Shown here in pieces: positions 34,805 to 43,865 of a stretch of DNA of 64,000 nt. The notes beneath the pieces are model-generated. The model saw only the letters and a program-made list of their open reading frames with translations, searched no databases and was not told the origin of the DNA. Position numbers and translations under genes: made by a program. Source of the stretch: Streptomyces longwoodensis (GTDB lineage: Bacteria > Actinomycetota > Actinomycetes > Streptomycetales > Streptomycetaceae); the NCBI RefSeq assembly GCF_001514125.1, contig NZ_KQ948550.1, positions 1 to 64,000 on the forward strand. The letters run 5' to 3'. The first letter of the stretch is position 1; the number at the start of each line of letters is the position of its first letter.

Positions 34805-37138
34805 GTGCCCAGAAGACACACCCTCGTCGGCGTCGCGCTGGCGATGACCCTCGGCGCGGCGGTCATACCCGCCACCGCCTTCGCGGCGGACACACCCACG
34901 GCCGCCGGATCCGACCCGGCGCCCACCCCGCGCAGCCTGGCGGTGGCCGCCGCCGACAAGGCGGCCACCAGCGGATTCGACGCCCTGGCCAAGGGCCCCT
35001 CCGAGCGGTACGACCGGGGGCAGGTCACCCCCTGGGTCGGCGGCCTCTACTCGATCGCCTACGAGCGCACCTACCGCGGCCTGCCGGTCGTCGGCGGCGA
35101 CGCCGTGGTCCTGGCCGACGGCAAGGGCCGCGTCCGCGCCGCCTCCTCGGCCACCAAGGCGAAGATCGCGGTCGCGACCACGGCCCGCGTCAGCGCGGCC
35201 ACGGCCGAACGGACCAGCCGTGCGCAGCTCCCGACCGTCCGCGAGGCGCAGGCACCCCGCCTCGTCGTCCGCGTGGCCGGCGACCGGGCGCGCCTCGCCT
35301 GGGAGACCGTGGTGACCGGCGCCACCCGGACCGCCCCGAGCCACCTGCACGTCTGGGTGGACGCCCTCACCGGCAAGGTCCTGGGCACCCAGGACGACGT
35401 GCGGGCCGGCAGCGGCACCAGCAAGTGGAACGGCCCCAGCCCGCTGTCCATCGACACCACCGCCTCCGGCGGCTCGTACTCCCTGCGCGACCCCAACCGC
35501 CCCGGGCTCACCTGCTCCGACTACAGCACGGGGTCGGTCTTCACCAAGTCCACGGACTCCTGGGGCACCGGCAACCCCACCAGCAAGGAGACCGGCTGCG
35601 TCGACGCGATGTGGGGGGCGCAGAAGGAATGGAACATGCTCCGGGACTGGCTGGGGCGCAACGGCCATGACGGCAACGGCCGCAGCTGGCCGGTCAAGGT
35701 CGGGCTGAACGACGTCAACGCCTACTGGGACGGCTCCAGCATCTCGATCGGCCACAACAACGCCAACGAGTGGATCGCCGCGATGGACGTCACGGCCCAC
35801 GAGTTCGGCCACGGCATCGACCAGTACACGCCCGGCGGCGCCAACAACGAGGCGGGCCTGGGCGAGGGCACCGGCGACATCTTCGGCGCGCTGACCGAGG
35901 CCTACGCGGGCGAGCCCGCCCCGTACGACACCCCGGGCGACTACCTGGTCGGCGAGATGATCAACCTGGTCGGCCAGGGCCCGATCCGCAACATGTACGA
36001 CCCCTCCAAGCTCGGCGACCCCAACTGCTGGTCCTCCGCCATCCCGAGCACCGAGGTGCACGCGGCCGCGGGCCCGCTGAACCACTGGTTCTACCTGCTG
36101 GCCGAGGGCTCCAGCCCCGGGGGCGGCAAGCCCTCCAGCCCGACCTGCAACAGCTCCACGGTCACCGGCATCGGCATCCAGAACGCCGGCAAGGTCTTCT
36201 ACGGCGGCATGCTGCTGAAGACCAGCGGCATGACCTACAAGAAGTACCGCACCGCGACGCTGACCGCGGCGAAGAACCTGGACGCCACCTGCGGCCTGTT
36301 CACCCGGACCAAGGCCGCCTGGGACGCGGTGAGCGTCCCCGCGCAGACCGGCGACCCCACCTGCAGCGGCACGCCCGGCCAGGACTTCTCGATGACGGTC
36401 ACCCCCGCCACGGGCAGCGTCGACCCGGGTGCCTCCACGACCGCCACCGTCGCCACCACGACCACCAGCGGCAGCGCGCAGACCGTCGCCCTGACCGCCA
36501 CCGGCGCCCCCGCGGGCGTCACGGTCTCCTTCAGCCCGGCCTCCGTCACCTCCGGCGCCAGCGCCACGATGACGGTCGCCACGACCTCCTCGGCCGTCCC
36601 CGGCACCTACACGATCACCGTCCAGGGTGACGGCGTGGCCCACCACACCGCGCAGTACCAGCTGACCGTCAAGGGCGCGGGCGGCTGCACCTCCACCCAG
36701 GTCATCTCCAACGGCGGCTTCGAGAGCGGCACGTCGCCGTGGACCGGTGACACCGGCGCCATCGGCACCTTCAGCGGCCAGAGCGCGCACTCCGGCACCC
36801 GCTACGCCTGGCTCGCCGGCTACGGCTACGCCGCCACCGACACCCTCAACCAGACGGTGACCGTCCCGGCCGGCTGCACCCGGGCCACGCTGAAGTACTG
36901 GCTGCACATCGACACCGCCGAGTCGGGCTCCACGGTGTACGACACCTTCCAGGTCAAGGTCAACGGCACGGCGAAGCAGTCGTACTCCAACGCCGACGCG
37001 GCCGGCGGCTACACCGAGCGCAGCCTCGACCTCAGCCCGTACCTCGGGCAGCAGGTGACCCTCACCTTCACCGCCACCGAGGACGCGAGCCTGCAGACCA
37101 GCTTCGTCGTCGACGACGCCACCCTCACCACGAGCTGA
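34805..37138 (+). CDS. Secreted M4 (thermolysin-like) metalloprotease
   Basis: This 777-residue pre-pro-enzyme has a signal peptide (1-28, AFA cut), an FTP/PepSY propeptide (about 45-200), and an M4 peptidase domain (about 205-515). The zinc motif HEFGH is at 332-336 and the third ligand Glu lies in [12 protein letters not shown]. The N-terminal part of its C-terminal extension (525-625) is an Ig-like stalk with [11 protein letters not shown]. The last part (630-777) is a beta-sandwich or CBM-like module. The extension is nearly identical to that of the next gene. GTG 34805 follows AAGGAG. Confidence 0.93.
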   Translation: MPRRHTLVGVALAMTLGAAVIPATAFAADTPTAAGSDPAPTPRSLAVAAADKAATSGFDALAKGPSERYDRGQVTPWVGGLYSIAYERTYRGLPVVGGDAVVLADGKGRVRAASSATKAKIAVATTARVSAATAERTSRAQLPTVREAQAPRLVVRVAGDRARLAWETVVTGATRTAPSHLHVWVDALTGKVLGTQDDVRAGSGTSKWNGPSPLSIDTTASGGSYSLRDPNRPGLTCSDYSTGSVFTKSTDSWGTGNPTSKETGCVDAMWGAQKEWNMLRDWLGRNGHDGNGRSWPVKVGLNDVNAYWDGSSISIGHNNANEWIAAMDVTAHEFGHGIDQYTPGGANNEAGLGEGTGDIFGALTEAYAGEPAPYDTPGDYLVGEMINLVGQGPIRNMYDPSKLGDPNCWSSAIPSTEVHAAAGPLNHWFYLLAEGSSPGGGKPSSPTCNSSTVTGIGIQNAGKVFYGGMLLKTSGMTYKKYRTATLTAAKNLDATCGLFTRTKAAWDAVSVPAQTGDPTCSGTPGQDFSMTVTPATGSVDPGASTTATVATTTTSGSAQTVALTATGAPAGVTVSFSPASVTSGASATMTVATTSSAVPGTYTITVQGDGVAHHTAQYQLTVKGAGGCTSTQVISNGGFESGTSPWTGDTGAIGTFSGQSAHSGTRYAWLAGYGYAATDTLNQTVTVPAGCTRATLKYWLHIDTAESGSTVYDTFQVKVNGTAKQSYSNADAAGGYTERSLDLSPYLGQQVTLTFTATEDASLQTSFVVDDATLTTS
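36704..36801 (+). repeat. 98-bp perfect repeat, copy A
   Basis: These 98 bases inside the M4 gene are identical to 38587-38684 in the M28 gene, encoding [19 protein letters not shown] and following residues. Identity at all codon third positions implies recent duplication or gene conversion. Confidence 0.9.
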
Positions 37139-37151
37139 CACCACGAGCTGA
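37126..37151 (+). repeat. 13-bp tandem duplication across the M4 stop codon
   Basis: CACCACGAGCTGA occurs twice in a row (37126-37138, 37139-37151), so the last codons and TGA stop of the M4 gene are repeated just after the gene. It looks like a replication-slippage product. Confidence 0.85.
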
Positions 37152-37224
37152 CACCGCCGGGCGGGAGGCGGGGCGCCACCCACGCCCCGCCCCCCGCCCT
37201 CCGCCACCTCACGAAGGACACACG

Positions 37225-39021
37225 GTGTTCCGACGATTCGTCCCGACCAGCTCCACCCCGGCCGGCCGCACCCCCGCCCGCCTGACCCTGACCGGCCTCA
37301 CCCTGGCCGCGACCCTGGGCCTCGCCGCGCTGCCCGCGAGCGCCGCGCCCGCCCCCGACAGCCACCGCACCGCGACCCCGCCGGCCGCCGCCGCGCTCGC
37401 CGCGGCCGCCCCCGACATCGACGTGACCAAGGTGCAGGCGCACCTGACCGAGCTGAACGCCATCGCCGGCCGCAACGGCGGCACCCGCAGGTCGACCGGC
37501 CAGGGCTACCGCGACTCGGTCGCCTACGTGAAGGGCAAGCTCCAGGCGGCCGGTTACACCGTCTCGGAGCAGGCCTGCACGTCCGGCTGCACCAGCGGCG
37601 CCGGCCCCAACCTGATCGCCGAGTGGCCCAAGGGCGACGCGTCGAAGGTCTACATGTTCGGCTCCCACCTGGACAGCGTCGCCGCCGGACCCGGCATCAA
37701 CGACAACGGCTCCGGCAGCGCCACCCTCCTCGAAGTCGCCCTGAAACTGGCGGAGACCAACCCCACCATGGCGGCCCGCGTCCGCTTCGGCTGGTGGACG
37801 GACGAGGAGCAGGGCCTCAACGGCTCGGACTTCTACGCCCGTTCGCTGACCAGCGCGCAGCGCTCGGCGATCAAGGCGTACTACAACTTCGACATGGTCG
37901 CCTCACGCAACGGCGGCTACTTCATCAACCACATCACCTCGGCGGCCGCCGCGCCGATGAAGGCGTACTGGGACTCGCTGAACCTCCAGCCCGAGGAGAA
38001 CGTCGAGGGCGCCGGCCGCTCCGACGACTACTCCTTCGAGAACTACGGCATCCCCACCTCCGGTTACGCGATGGGGGCGAGCGCCCGCAAGACCTCGGCG
38101 CAGGCGGCCAAGTGGGGCGGCACGGCGGGCGCGGCGTACGACAGCTGCTACCACTCCTCCTGCGACACCACCGCCAACATCAACGCCACCGGCCTGGACC
38201 GCAGCGCCGACGGGGTCGCCTACACGCTGTGGACGCAGGCGGTCTCGACGACCGTCCCCGCGAACGACTTCTCCCTCGCGGTGAGCCCCGCCTCCGGCAG
38301 CACCGCCCCGGGCACCTCCCTGACCACCACGGTGTCCACGGCCACCACCAACGGCTCCGCGCAGACGGTGAACCTGTCGGCCTCGGGCGCCCCGTCGGGC
38401 GTCACGGTCTCCTTCAGCCCGGCCTCGGTGACCTCCGGCGCCTCCTCGACGGCGACGGTCACGGTCGGCTCCTCGGTCCCGCCCGGCACGTACACCCTCA
38501 CGGTCACCGGCACCGGGACCACCTCCCACACCGCCCCGTTCACGCTGACGGTCACCGGTTCGGGCGGCTGCACGGCCACGCAGGTGATCTCCAACGGCGG
38601 CTTCGAGAGCGGCACGTCGCCGTGGACCGGTGACACCGGCGCCATCGGCACCTTCAGCGGCCAGAGCGCGCACTCCGGCACCCGGTACGCGTGGCTGGCG
38701 GGCTACGGCTACGCGGCCACCGACGCCATCACCCAGACGGTGACGATCCCGGCCGGCTGCTCCACGGCCACGCTGAAGTACTGGCTGCACGTCGACACCG
38801 CCGAGTCGGGCTCCACGGCCTACGACACCTTCCAGGTCAAGGTCGACGGGACCGCGAAGCAGTCGTACTCCAACGCGAACGCGGCCGCGGGCTACACGCA
38901 GCGGAGCCTGGACCTCACCCCGTACGTCGGCCGGCAGGTCACGCTGACCTTCACGGCCACCGAGGACGCGAGCCTGCAGACCAGCTTCGTCGTCGACGAC
39001 GCCACCCTGACGACCGGCTGA
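37225..39021 (+). CDS. Secreted M28 aminopeptidase
   Basis: This 598-residue secreted zinc exopeptidase resembles the S. griseus aminopeptidase (SGAP). It has a signal peptide (about 1-40, ASA cut) and an M28 domain (about 65-345). Metal ligands lie in [19 protein letters not shown] and WWTDEEQG, with DMVAS and the distal His in [10 protein letters not shown]. The C-terminal extension (350-598) is an Ig-like stalk plus beta-sandwich, very similar to that of the M4 protease. GTG 37225 follows AAGGA. The pair probably acts as endo- and exo-protease on the same substrates. Confidence 0.92.
   Translation: MFRRFVPTSSTPAGRTPARLTLTGLTLAATLGLAALPASAAPAPDSHRTATPPAAAALAAAAPDIDVTKVQAHLTELNAIAGRNGGTRRSTGQGYRDSVAYVKGKLQAAGYTVSEQACTSGCTSGAGPNLIAEWPKGDASKVYMFGSHLDSVAAGPGINDNGSGSATLLEVALKLAETNPTMAARVRFGWWTDEEQGLNGSDFYARSLTSAQRSAIKAYYNFDMVASRNGGYFINHITSAAAAPMKAYWDSLNLQPEENVEGAGRSDDYSFENYGIPTSGYAMGASARKTSAQAAKWGGTAGAAYDSCYHSSCDTTANINATGLDRSADGVAYTLWTQAVSTTVPANDFSLAVSPASGSTAPGTSLTTTVSTATTNGSAQTVNLSASGAPSGVTVSFSPASVTSGASSTATVTVGSSVPPGTYTLTVTGTGTTSHTAPFTLTVTGSGGCTATQVISNGGFESGTSPWTGDTGAIGTFSGQSAHSGTRYAWLAGYGYAATDAITQTVTIPAGCSTATLKYWLHVDTAESGSTAYDTFQVKVDGTAKQSYSNANAAAGYTQRSLDLTPYVGRQVTLTFTATEDASLQTSFVVDDATLTTG
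38587..38684 (+). repeat. 98-bp perfect repeat, copy B
   Basis: Identical to 36704-36801 in the upstream M4 gene; see that entry. The flanking module is similar but diverged at synonymous sites. Confidence 0.9.
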
Positions 39022-39110
39022 GCCGGCGGCGGGGCTGCCACCGGTCCGCCCGTTGGCTAGGGTGGCCGGTGGCTCCCGTCCGGGGCCGGGGGTGAGCAGG
39101 GGAGGGCTCC

Positions 39111-39809
39111 GTGGGGGGAGCGACCACCAGGACGGCACCAGGGGCGCGCGAGGGGTCCGCGGACGCCGTGCTGCCGCCCCCGCTGCGCCCGCTCCTCGGG
39201 ACCGTCGCCGTGCTCGCCGCGCTCGTGGTCGCCGTGCTCGGGATGATGTACGCCGGACACGGCGCGCCCGGGCGGGTCGACGGGTGGTTCGTCGACCCGG
39301 CCGCGGACAGCGTGCGGCCCCCCTGGCGGTACCCCGCCCGGGTCCTGGACTTCCTGGGGGAGCCGGCCGGGTCCGTGCTGCTGGTCGGGGCGCTCGTGGC
39401 CGGGTGCCTGCTGCTGCGGCGGCCCCGCGGGGCCGTGCTCGTCGTCGCCGCCGCGTGCGCGGCCGTGGGGACGGCCACCGTGCTCAAGCACGTGGTGGGC
39501 CGCACCATCCACGGCCCCGGCAACCTGTCCTACCCGAGCGGGCACACCGCCTTCGCCACCGCGCTGGCCCTCGCGGTGGCGCTGGTCGTGACCGGCCGGC
39601 GCCGCTCGGGCAGGGCGGCCGGCACGGCCCTCGTGCTCGGCGCGTCCCTGGCGGCCGGGGCCGCCATGGGCTGGGCCCAGGTCGCCCTGGGCGCCCACTA
39701 CCCGACGGACGCCCTCGGCGGCTGGTGCACCGCGCTGGCGGTGACACCCCCCACCGCCCGCCTCGTCGACCGGCTGGCCGGCCGCCCGCCCGGCCGGCGG
39801 CCCAGCTGA
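39111..39809 (+). CDS. PAP2-family membrane phosphatase
   Basis: This 232-residue membrane protein has five to six helices. PAP2 motifs seen are KHVVGRTIHG (about 123-132), YPSGHTAF (about 138-145) and the C3 region AQVALGAHYPTDALGG (about 189-204). In C3 the His and Asp are present but the usual Arg (SR...H) is replaced by Gln, which could affect activity. Family members remove phosphate from lipid pyrophosphates such as undecaprenyl-PP. GTG 39111 has GGGGAGGG upstream and a possible -10 TAGGGT at 39058. It converges on the polysaccharide operon with only 7 bp between stops. Confidence 0.83.
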   Translation: MGGATTRTAPGAREGSADAVLPPPLRPLLGTVAVLAALVVAVLGMMYAGHGAPGRVDGWFVDPAADSVRPPWRYPARVLDFLGEPAGSVLLVGALVAGCLLLRRPRGAVLVVAAACAAVGTATVLKHVVGRTIHGPGNLSYPSGHTAFATALALAVALVVTGRRRSGRAAGTALVLGASLAAGAAMGWAQVALGAHYPTDALGGWCTALAVTPPTARLVDRLAGRPPGRRPS

Positions 39810-39816
39810 CGGCGCC

Positions 39817-41142
39817 TCAGGCCCGGCGCCGGAACACCGGCTTCACCGGGCGGCCCCCCAGCCAGGGCGTCGGGTCGCCGGCGTCCAGCGCCTTGCGGTA
39901 GACCGCGCACGCCTGGGCCACCGCGTCCACCGTGTGCTCGATGTCCGCCTCGTCGAGCGCGCTGCTCACCACGAACGACGGCGCCAGCACCCCGCCCGCG
40001 AGCAGGCCGCGCAGGAACAGCGTGCGGTACTCCTGCGAGGGGCGGCCCCGTTCGTCGAGGGTGGCGAAGACCAGGTTGCTGGCCCGGCCCCGCACGACGA
40101 CGTGGTCGCCGACGCCCATGGCGGCCGCGGCCTCGCGGACCCCGGCGGCCAGGCGCTCGCCGAGGGCGTGCAGACGGGCCGTGACGCCTTCCTCGACGTA
40201 GGTCCGCAGCACGGCCATCGCCGCCGCCAGGGAGTGGGTCTCCGCGCCGTGCGTGGTGGACAGCAGGAACACCCGGTCGTCGGAGTGCCGCAGCCCGCCC
40301 CGCTCCATCAGCTCGCGGCGCCCGGCCAGCGCGGAGACGGCGAAGCCGTTGCCCAGCGCCTTGCCGAACGTCGAGAGGTCGGGGACGACGCCGTACAGGC
40401 CCTGGGCGCCCGCCTCCGACCAGCGCAGACCGGTGATCATCTCGTCGAAGACCAGCACGCAGCCGTGCCGGTCGGCCAGGGCGCGCAGGCCCTCCAGGTA
40501 CCCGGCGGGCGGCTCGGTCTGGGTGGCGGCCTCCAGGATCAGGCAGGCGACCTCGCCCTCGTACCGGGTGAGCAGCTCCTCCGTGGCGGCCAGATCGCCG
40601 TAGGGGAAGGTCACCGTGAGCTCGTTGGTCGCGTCGGGAATGCCGGCGGAAAGCGGGGTCGTGCCGATGAACCAGTCGTCGACCGAGAAGAACGGCTGGT
40701 CGGCGCACAGGGCGACCCGCGATCGCCCGGTGACGGCACGCGCCAGGCGCACCGCGGCGGTGGTCGCGTCGGAGCCGTTCTTCGCGAACTTCACCATCTC
40801 GGCGGTCGGCACCGTGGCCAGGAAGCGTTCGGCCGCCTCCAGCTCCACGACCGACGGCCGCACGAAGTTGGCGCCGCGGTCGATCTCCCGCCGCACCGCC
40901 TCCGTCACGCGCGGGTGCGCGTGGCCGAGGCTGACCGAGCGCAGGCCGGAGCCGTACTCGACGTACCGGTTGCCGTCGACGTCCCACACGTGGGCGCCGC
41001 GGCCGTGGCTGATGACCGGGGCGAGGTGCTCGGGGTACTGGTCGTCCCCCTTGGCGTAGGTGTGGGCGCCCCCGGGGACCAGGCTGTGCAGTCGTTCGTT
41101 CGCCGCCCGCGAGCGGGGCAGGTGGAACTGGTCAGTGTCCAA
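39817..41142 (-). CDS. Class III aminotransferase, GSA-aminomutase-like
   Basis: This 441-residue PLP enzyme is of fold type I, class III. The Schiff-base lysine is K261 in STFGKALGNG, with D233 in VFDEMITG binding the pyridine nitrogen. It resembles glutamate-1-semialdehyde aminomutase, but its setting in a sugar cassette suggests amino transfer in making an unusual sugar or substituent. TTG 41142 gives MDTDQFHLPRS, preceded by GAGAGGATGAAG. An ATG at 41153 overlaps the upstream stop in the usual ATGA form but is out of frame. It is the last gene of the long minus-strand operon. Confidence 0.85.
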   Translation of the reverse strand: MDTDQFHLPRSRAANERLHSLVPGGAHTYAKGDDQYPEHLAPVISHGRGAHVWDVDGNRYVEYGSGLRSVSLGHAHPRVTEAVRREIDRGANFVRPSVVELEAAERFLATVPTAEMVKFAKNGSDATTAAVRLARAVTGRSRVALCADQPFFSVDDWFIGTTPLSAGIPDATNELTVTFPYGDLAATEELLTRYEGEVACLILEAATQTEPPAGYLEGLRALADRHGCVLVFDEMITGLRWSEAGAQGLYGVVPDLSTFGKALGNGFAVSALAGRRELMERGGLRHSDDRVFLLSTTHGAETHSLAAAMAVLRTYVEEGVTARLHALGERLAAGVREAAAAMGVGDHVVVRGRASNLVFATLDERGRPSQEYRTLFLRGLLAGGVLAPSFVVSSALDEADIEHTVDAVAQACAVYRKALDAGDPTPWLGGRPVKPVFRRRA

Positions 41143-41149
41143 GCCGACT

Positions 41150-41704
41150 TCATCCTCTCTGGCGTTGCTCCAGGACCTCGGCGAGGCGTGGTGCCCCGCG
41201 GTCCCGCTGGGACATCGACGTGACCGGCAGCGGCCAGGGGATGGCGAGCTCCGGGTCGTCGAAGGCGATCGTCACGTCCTCGGCCGGGTCGTGCGGGCGG
41301 TCGATGCGGTACGACGTGTCGGCGGTCGCGGTGAGCGCCTGGAAGCCGTGCGCGCAGCCCGCCGGGATGTACAGCGTCACCTGGGTGTCGCCGGACAGCT
41401 CGAAGGAGGCCCGGCCCAGGTAGGTGGGCGAGTCGGGCCGCAGGTCCACGACCACGTCGAAGACCGCGCCGGACGAGCAGCGCACCAGCTTGGCCTCGCC
41501 CGCGCCGGAGCGCAGGTGCAGTCCGCGCAGCACGCCCCGGACCGAGCGGGACAGGCTGTCCTGGACGAAGGCGGCCGGGTCGATGCCCACCGAGCGGACC
41601 ACGTCGGCGTCGAAGGTGCGGCAGAAGAAGCCGCGTTCGTCGGTGTACGGCGTCGGCTCGAACAGGTACGCGCCGTCGATCTCCGGGACCTCGATGGCCT
41701 TCAT
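41150..41704 (-). CDS. RmlC-like dTDP-4-dehydrorhamnose 3,5-epimerase family protein
   Basis: This 184-residue cupin-fold epimerase is of the RmlC/RfbC family. Substrate motifs are DERGFFCRTF (22-31), RGVLRGLHLR with the base H63 (56-65), and PAGCAHGFQAL with H119. It epimerises C3 and/or C5 of a 4-keto-6-deoxy sugar nucleotide. No rmlA, rmlB or rmlD is nearby and the nucleotidyltransferase is CTP-type, so the substrate here may be a CDP-sugar. ATG 41704 overlaps the pyruvyl transferase stop (ATGA). Confidence 0.9.
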   Translation of the reverse strand: MKAIEVPEIDGAYLFEPTPYTDERGFFCRTFDADVVRSVGIDPAAFVQDSLSRSVRGVLRGLHLRSGAGEAKLVRCSSGAVFDVVVDLRPDSPTYLGRASFELSGDTQVTLYIPAGCAHGFQALTATADTSYRIDRPHDPAEDVTIAFDDPELAIPWPLPVTSMSQRDRGAPRLAEVLEQRQRG

Positions 41705-42921
41705 GCGCTCTCCCGCGGGCTGGGGGTGTGGCCGGCGGTCCCGAACAGGGCCGCGGACAGGGCGGTGAACTGGTGCTCCAGCCGCCGTGCGGCGGCGGCG
41801 TTGCGCTCGGTGAGGGTCCGGCGCACGTCGGGGGCGTGCTTCTCCAGCGCCCGGAACTGCTCGAGCAGCCGCTCGGGGTCCAGGGCGCGCGCCGGGTGGC
41901 AGTACGCGTCCATGCCCATGCCGGCCATGAGCGCCTCGCTCTTGGCCGCGTAGGTGACGGCGAGCGTGGGCGTCGCGGTCTTCAGCGCGCAGATCAGGTT
42001 GTGGTAGCGGATCGCCACCACCGCGTCGGCCTGCGCGGTCTCGGCCATCAGGTCGGCCAGGGACGCCGTCCCGGCGGCGGTGACCAGGGGCGAGGGGACC
42101 GCGTCGAGGACGGCCGCGACCACCGTCGCGTCGCACCGGTCGCCGGTGAGCAGCCGCACCGGCCGGCCCTCCTCGACCAGCGCGCGCACGAAGCGGACCG
42201 TGCCGTCCAGGTAGCGCGTGTGGATCTCGTCGGCGCGGGCGCGGTCGTCGTCGCCGCCGTGGAAGTCCATGACGCCCACGCAGACCCGGCCCGTGGAGCC
42301 GGGCACCGGGTCGGCCGGCGGCACCGGCAGCGAGAACGCGAGGTCCGGGTGGACCTCGTCGCGCGAGGTGTCCACGCCCATCTCCCGCATCGCGTCCCGG
42401 GACGGGGCGTCGCGGTACGACCGGTACGCGGCCAGCCGCGCCGCCCAGCGCACCAGGGCACGCGTCGACCGGTTGCCGATCGGGGCGGCGCCCACGCCGA
42501 CCAGCGCGACCCGGGTGCCCAGCAGCCGGCCGCTCGCGCAGAGCAGGAACAGGGCGTACGGGAAGCCCCACGGCCGCAGCGGCAGCGTGGCCTCCAGGAC
42601 GCCCATGCCCGGCACGACCACCACGTCGTGCCGGCGCACCCAGGCGGCCGTGCGGACGACGTCCACCAGCTTGCCCAGGCCCTTGCCGACGACCGCGCCG
42701 GCCCGCGAGGCGGTCCGGTACTCGCCGCGGTACCAGTGCAGCCGGGTCGCCGGGATGCCGAACCGGGCCGTGACGGCCTCCGGCCCGCCGCACAGCGCGT
42801 CGACGGACGCCCCGGGGTGCGCGGTGCGCAGGTACCCGAGCACCGCCTCCAGCGACCCGTCGTTGCCGAGGTTGCCCGAGCCGAGCAGGCCGAACAGCCC
42901 GACCCGGGGCGCACGCCTCAC
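41701..42921 (-). CDS. Polysaccharide pyruvyl transferase family protein
   Basis: This 406-residue protein of the PS_pyruv_trans family (GT-B-like) adds pyruvate ketals from PEP to sugars of extracellular polymers. The N-terminal GLFGLLGSGNLGNDGSLEAV (about 9-28), VPGMGVLE and C-terminal VAIRYHNLICALKTATPT motifs are diagnostic. GTG 42921 overlaps the upstream GT2 stop by 4 bp, and its own stop overlaps rmlC-like ATG. The ketals would give the polymer negative charge. Confidence 0.88.
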   Translation of the reverse strand: MRRAPRVGLFGLLGSGNLGNDGSLEAVLGYLRTAHPGASVDALCGGPEAVTARFGIPATRLHWYRGEYRTASRAGAVVGKGLGKLVDVVRTAAWVRRHDVVVVPGMGVLEATLPLRPWGFPYALFLLCASGRLLGTRVALVGVGAAPIGNRSTRALVRWAARLAAYRSYRDAPSRDAMREMGVDTSRDEVHPDLAFSLPVPPADPVPGSTGRVCVGVMDFHGGDDDRARADEIHTRYLDGTVRFVRALVEEGRPVRLLTGDRCDATVVAAVLDAVPSPLVTAAGTASLADLMAETAQADAVVAIRYHNLICALKTATPTLAVTYAAKSEALMAGMGMDAYCHPARALDPERLLEQFRALEKHAPDVRRTLTERNAAAARRLEHQFTALSAALFGTAGHTPSPRESA

Positions 42922-43865
42922 GCCCGTCGCCCCTCGCGGCCGGCGACGAGCGCGTCGACGGAGACGGTCACCCGGCCCGGGTCGACCGGGGCGCGGTCCT
43001 CGACCCGCTCGCCGGCGCCCGGCCGGGCCCGGCTGGTCAGCCACGCGGCGAGGTGGCGGTGGCACTCGCGCTTCTCGGCCGGGGACAGCGGCGCCCGCCG
43101 CACGGCCGAGAAGAAGCCCCACACGTACTCGGCGAGCAGCCGGGGCGTCGGGTGCAGCCGCCCGGCCCGGCGCGGGTCCAGGTTGACGCACCGCGAGCGC
43201 TTGGACGGGTTCGCCCGCTCGGCGCGGGTGGGGTGGTCGCGGCGGAAGTACAGCAGCTCCGGCACCTGGTGGAAGCGCCCGTGCAGGGTCAGTTCGGCGA
43301 CGTAGGTGCGGTCGGCGTGGTGGTAGCTGTCCATCGGCTTCACCCGGCGCAGCACGTCGGTCCGGATCACCCCGTAGAAGTCGTCGCCGCCCGGCTCGAA
43401 CAGCAGGCTGCGGAAGCGCTCCGGGGCGTGCGGCGAGCCGGTGGCGAGCGTGTACGCGTACGGCACCGTCACCCGGCCGTCGCCGTCGATGACCGCCTGG
43501 TCGGTGTGCGCGAGGATGACGTCCGGGTGCTCGTCCAGCGCCCGTACGCAGCGCTCCAGCAGGTCGCGGCCGTAGAGGTCGTCGTGCGAGGCCCACTTGA
43601 ACAGCTCGCCGCGGGCTTCGGCGAGCACGTGGTTGTGGTTCGGGGTGGCGCCGATGTTCCGGGGCAGCCGCAGGTACCGGATGCGGGAGTCCTTCGCGGC
43701 GTACGCGCGGCAGATGTCCTCGGTCCTGTCGGTCGAGGCGTTGTCGGAGACGACCAGCTCGTAGTCCTCGTACGTCTGGCCCAGCAGGGCGTCGAACGAC
43801 TCGGCCAGGTACTCCTCGCCGTTGTAGACGGGCAGGCCGATGCTCAGCCTGGGGTGCGCGGTCAT
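42918..43865 (-). CDS. Family 2 glycosyltransferase
   Basis: This 315-residue GT-A enzyme starts LSIGLPVYNGEEYL, with SDNASTDRT (about 40-48), SHDDLYGRDLLERC (about 94-107; DD metal site) and a C-terminal helical region possibly touching membrane (LLAEYVWGFFSAV). It transfers one sugar from a nucleotide donor during repeat-unit assembly. ATG 43865 overlaps the flippase stop. Donor and acceptor are unknown. Confidence 0.9.
   Translation of the reverse strand: MTAHPRLSIGLPVYNGEEYLAESFDALLGQTYEDYELVVSDNASTDRTEDICRAYAAKDSRIRYLRLPRNIGATPNHNHVLAEARGELFKWASHDDLYGRDLLERCVRALDEHPDVILAHTDQAVIDGDGRVTVPYAYTLATGSPHAPERFRSLLFEPGGDDFYGVIRTDVLRRVKPMDSYHHADRTYVAELTLHGRFHQVPELLYFRRDHPTRAERANPSKRSRCVNLDPRRAGRLHPTPRLLAEYVWGFFSAVRRAPLSPAEKRECHRHLAAWLTSRARPGAGERVEDRAPVDPGRVTVSVDALVAGREGRRA

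Noticed and set aside
40905..41153. 82-codon frame starting with an ATGA overlap at 41153
   Set aside because: The translation is Thr/Ser/Ala/Arg-rich shadow sequence; the aminotransferase frame from TTG 41142 has a full family N-terminus.
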